Origin: Pseudomonadota bacterium
Lineage (GTDB): Bacteria > Pseudomonadota > Gammaproteobacteria > Enterobacterales > Enterobacteriaceae
Reading direction: 5' to 3'
Length of the DNA stretch: 19,909 bases
Assembly: GCA_023454395.1 (NCBI GenBank)
Contig: JAEYFY010000246.1
Coordinates: 1 to 19,909 of the forward strand
A program made the translations under genes and the position numbers. The notes below the pieces were generated by a model that was not told the origin of the DNA, made no database searches, and saw nothing but the letters and a program-made list of their open reading frames with translations. Each line of letters starts with the position of its first letter. Positions within the stretch are counted from its first letter, which is position 1. Shown here piece after piece: positions 17,267 to 19,909 of this stretch.

Positions 17267-17339
17267 TAATAATAAGCAATATCATTTGTGTTTATATTAT
17301 GCCTATAATTCATCAGAAAGAAAATCAGAGGCAAGAATT

Positions 17340-18137
17340 ATGAGTAGTATGTCGGCGACTTTTTCACGCCGTAGGTCATTTTCTATTGGTGGATTTGCCG
17401 CCAGTATTTTATTTCATGCAACATTAGTCGTTGTCGCTATTGGTTGGATAACATCTAAAGATGAGCGCTATGGCGTTTTACCACCCGCGATGACAATGGA
17501 TATTGGTATTTATCAACTGGCTCAGGTAGAAACAAAAGATGTTCCTATCGGCCCTGAAAAAGTGATGTCTGTTCCTGAACCCGCAGAAACAGAACCAGAG
17601 CCAGTCAAAGAAGTATTAGATTTACCTAAAATGCCCGTTGTTGAACACGGTACTTATGAACGTATTCCCGAAAAGCCAAAAGTCAAACCCGTAGTGAAGC
17701 CGAAACCTGTGGCAGTAAAAGTGCCTGATGATCTTCCTGTCTCTGAAGCACCATCGGAAGTGACAAGTGCGCCAGTTTCTGGCGCTAATACGGCCAGCAG
17801 TGCACAATTTAATAGCTTATCCTCTTCGTCGGTGAGTGGACAAATGGGCTGGGAAAGTTTAGTACATAGTCATATTGAAATGTATAAACGTTACCCACGT
17901 ACAGCAATACGTTTTAAAGCGACAGGAGTGACACAAGTTTCTATTGTGTTAAATGCTAAAGGGGAATTATTAGATGCGAAAGTGGAAACATCATCAGGTA
18001 ATCGCATTCTTGATAGGGAAGCGTTAAATACAGTTAAACGTGCTTCGCCATTTCCAGCACCTGAAAGCTATCGCTTAGTTGATGGTCGTATTTCATTTAC
18101 TGCGCCTTTAACATTTGATTATAGGCAAGAAAGTTAA
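17340..18137 (+). CDS. TonB-like energy-transducing protein (FusB-type)
   Basis: 265 residues from the ATG at 17340. An upstream in-frame ATG at 17232 adds 36 residues but would place coding over the Fur-like site, while AGAGG lies eight bases before 17340. The N-terminus has a basic tail and one membrane anchor at about 16-38 that contains the Ser22-x3-His26 motif needed for coupling to ExbB/ExbD. A Pro/Lys/Glu-rich periplasmic spacer follows (about 65-150; KPKVKPVVKPKPVAVKVP). The TonB C-terminal domain spans about 175-260 (YKRYPRTAIRFKATGVTQVSIVLNAKG...). The C-terminus differs from E. coli TonB and no exbBD is nearby, so this looks like an accessory TonB dedicated to the neighbouring receptor, as FusB is in Pectobacterium. 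It is likely co-regulated with the divergent sigma gene by iron. Confidence 0.88.
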   Translation: MSSMSATFSRRRSFSIGGFAASILFHATLVVVAIGWITSKDERYGVLPPAMTMDIGIYQLAQVETKDVPIGPEKVMSVPEPAETEPEPVKEVLDLPKMPVVEHGTYERIPEKPKVKPVVKPKPVAVKVPDDLPVSEAPSEVTSAPVSGANTASSAQFNSLSSSSVSGQMGWESLVHSHIEMYKRYPRTAIRFKATGVTQVSIVLNAKGELLDAKVETSSGNRILDREALNTVKRASPFPAPESYRLVDGRISFTAPLTFDYRQES

Positions 18138-18187
18138 TTAATATTGCTCTACAATTATTTATTAAATTTCAAGCTAATTAAATATAA

Positions 18188-18219
18188 AAAAGCAGAGAAT
18201 AATCTCTGCTTTTATTTTT
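18188..18219. terminator. Bidirectional terminator between the TonB-like gene and ettA
   Basis: A perfect 11-bp stem AAAAGCAGAGA (18188-18198) with its complement (18203-18213), a 4-base loop, and T-rich sequence on both outward sides. It serves the two convergent genes. Confidence 0.92.
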
Positions 18220-18242
18220 GGTCGTAAGAAAAATAATTTTAA

Positions 18243-19909
18243 TTATTTGGTCATACGTTTGTACTTCATACGACGAGGCTGAATAGCGTCGTTGCCTAAT
18301 GTACGTTTTTTGTATTCTTCGTATTCAGTAAAGTTACCTTCGAAGAATTCCACTTTACCTTCATCTTGATAATCAATGATATGAGTGGCAATACGGTCAA
18401 GGAACCAACGGTCATGCGAGATAACCATTGCACAACCAGGAAACTCTAACAGGGCATTTTCTAATGCACGTAAAGTTTCAACGTCGAGGTCGTTGGTTGG
18501 TTCATCGAGCAGTAACATGTTACCGCCAACTTGTAGCAGTTTCGCTAGGTGCAAACGACCGCGCTCACCACCAGAAAGTTCGCCAACACGTTTACCTTGG
18601 TCAACACCTTTAAAGTTAAAGCGACCAACATAGGCACGGCTAGGAATTTCAAAGTTACCAATACGCATAATGTCTTGGCCACCTGAAACTTCTTCCCAAA
18701 CAGTTTTACTGTCGTCCATGCTGTCTCGGAACTGATCAACCGATGCTAGTTTAACAGTATCACCTAGTGTTAAGGTGCCTGAATCGGGTTGTTCTTGACC
18801 TGAGATCATACGAAATAGCGTTGATTTACCTGCACCGTTAGGACCGATAATACCGACAATCGCCCCTTTAGGAATAGAGAAGCTTAAATCATCAATCAGA
18901 ACGCGATCACCATAAGATTTTGTTAGATTATTAATTTCTAACACTTTATCGCCTAAGCGTGGTCCAGGTGGAATAAAGAGTTCACTGGTTTCATTACGTT
19001 TTTGATAATCAACGCTGTTAAGCTCTTCAAAACGAGCAAGACGTGCCTTGCCTTTTGCCTGACGACCTTTAGGATTTTGACGGATCCACTCAAGTTCTTT
19101 TTGAATAGATTTATGGCGAGCCGCTTCGGTTGCCGCTTCTTGCTCAAGACGTGCATCTTTTTGCTCTAACCATGAAGAGTAGTTACCTTCCCATGGAATA
19201 CCTTCACCACGGTCAAGTTCTAAGATCCAACCCGCTACGTTATCAAGGAAGTAACGGTCGTGGGTGATCGCCACAACAGTACCTTCATAATCATGTAAGA
19301 AGCGCTCTAACCAAGCCACAGATTCTGCATCTAAGTGGTTAGTGGGTTCATCTAATAACAGCATATCTGGTTTTTCTAACAGAAGACGACAGATAGCAAC
19401 ACGGCGGCGTTCACCCCCTGAAAGTTTTTCAATTTTAGCGTCCCATTCAGGTAAACGCAGTGCTTCTGCTGCACGCTCTAATTGATTTTCAAGGTTATGA
19501 CCATCATGAGATTGAATAATCGCTTCTAACTGACCTTGTTCTTTTGCTAATTTATCGAAATCAGCATCAGGATCGGCATAAGCCGCATAAACTTCATCAA
19601 GGCGGTTTAATGCGTTTTTCAGTTCGCTAACGGCTTCTTCAACGGCTTCACGTACTGTATGTTCTGGGTTTAATTTTGGTTCTTGTGGTAAGTAACCAAT
19701 TTTAATACCCGGTTGTGGACGTGCTTCACCTTCGATATCAGTATCAATACCTGCCATGATGCGTAGTAATGTTGATTTACCGGCACCATTAAGACCAAGC
19801 ACACCAATTTTCGCGCCCGGGAAGAAGCTGAGTGAAATGTTTTTAAGGATATGTCGCTTAGGTGGGACAATTTTCCCGACACGCAACATACTATAAACGT
19901 ATTGAGCCA
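18243..19909 (-). CDS. ettA: EttA, ABC-F energy-dependent translational throttle (start codon cut by one base)
   Basis: The frame continues upstream of the internal ATG at 19889 through AQYVYS. The last two bases of the window are the TG of an ATG whose A is just outside. The full protein would be 555 residues, the length of E. coli EttA (MAQFVYTM...). ABC domain 1 has GLNGAGKST and LSGGERRR with LLLDEPTNHLD. The inserted arm and the linker (KELEWIRQNPKGRQAKGKARLARFEEL region) follow. ABC domain 2 has GPNGAGKST and LSGGERGR with LLLDEPTNDLD. The C-terminus is basic (RRMKYKRMTK). Family role: it binds the ribosomal E site and couples the ATP/ADP ratio to entry into elongation. It is convergent with the TonB-like gene and unrelated to the iron locus. 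Confidence 0.97.
   Translation of the reverse strand, partial: AQYVYSMLRVGKIVPPKRHILKNISLSFFPGAKIGVLGLNGAGKSTLLRIMAGIDTDIEGEARPQPGIKIGYLPQEPKLNPEHTVREAVEEAVSELKNALNRLDEVYAAYADPDADFDKLAKEQGQLEAIIQSHDGHNLENQLERAAEALRLPEWDAKIEKLSGGERRRVAICRLLLEKPDMLLLDEPTNHLDAESVAWLERFLHDYEGTVVAITHDRYFLDNVAGWILELDRGEGIPWEGNYSSWLEQKDARLEQEAATEAARHKSIQKELEWIRQNPKGRQAKGKARLARFEELNSVDYQKRNETSELFIPPGPRLGDKVLEINNLTKSYGDRVLIDDLSFSIPKGAIVGIIGPNGAGKSTLFRMISGQEQPDSGTLTLGDTVKLASVDQFRDSMDDSKTVWEEVSGGQDIMRIGNFEIPSRAYVGRFNFKGVDQGKRVGELSGGERGRLHLAKLLQVGGNMLLLDEPTNDLDVETLRALENALLEFPGCAMVISHDRWFLDRIATHIIDYQDEGKVEFFEGNFTEYEEYKKRTLGNDAIQPRRMKYKRMTK

Overview
The window looks like chromosome from an enterobacterium of the Proteus group (Morganellaceae). 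Base composition is AT-rich throughout and intergenic stretches are very AT-rich. Encoded proteins closely resemble Escherichia coli proteins recalled from memory, with matching lengths (YqjF 130 aa, YqjD 101, FadH 672, EttA 555). Genus assignment is an inference. I see no transposase, integrase, phage gene, tRNA, rRNA or CRISPR array.

Left part (1-8150) is conserved core. The first codons of an unidentified minus-strand gene run off the left edge. Then come the minus-strand envelope genes yqjA, a terminator, and yqjD-yqjE-yqjK-yqjF. They keep the E. coli order, but mzrA and yqjC are missing between yqjA and yqjD. Next are sstT (Na+/serine-threonine symporter, plus), fadH (2,4-dienoyl-CoA reductase, minus) and, divergent from fadH, a second DoxX-family membrane protein. 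Strong hairpin terminators separate these units. sstT is preceded by a terminator-like hairpin that suggests attenuation.

Right part (8190-18137) is the most interesting region. It is a complete-looking iron-protein uptake locus: an ECF sigma factor (FecI type), its FecR-type anti-sigma regulator, a TonB-dependent receptor of the YddB/FusA type carrying an STN signalling domain, an SbmA/YddA-type ABC exporter-fold transporter, and a PqqL/FusC M16 zinc protease with a lipoprotein signal. All are on the minus strand with overlapping or short junctions. A dedicated TonB-like protein is transcribed divergently. The parts correspond to the Pectobacterium Fus ferredoxin-import system (FusA receptor, FusB TonB-like, FusC protease, FusD ABC) and to E. 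coli YddB-YddA-PqqL, with FecI/FecR surface signalling added. The inferred scheme is as follows. The receptor binds an iron-containing host or plant protein. The TonB partner energises its import. The periplasmic protease cleaves it to release iron. The ABC protein handles a product. Bound substrate signals through STN to FecR and FecI to induce the operon. A Fur-like palindrome lies in the sigma/tonB divergent region.

The right edge is ettA, a translational throttle ABC-F protein. It is complete except for the first base of its start codon.
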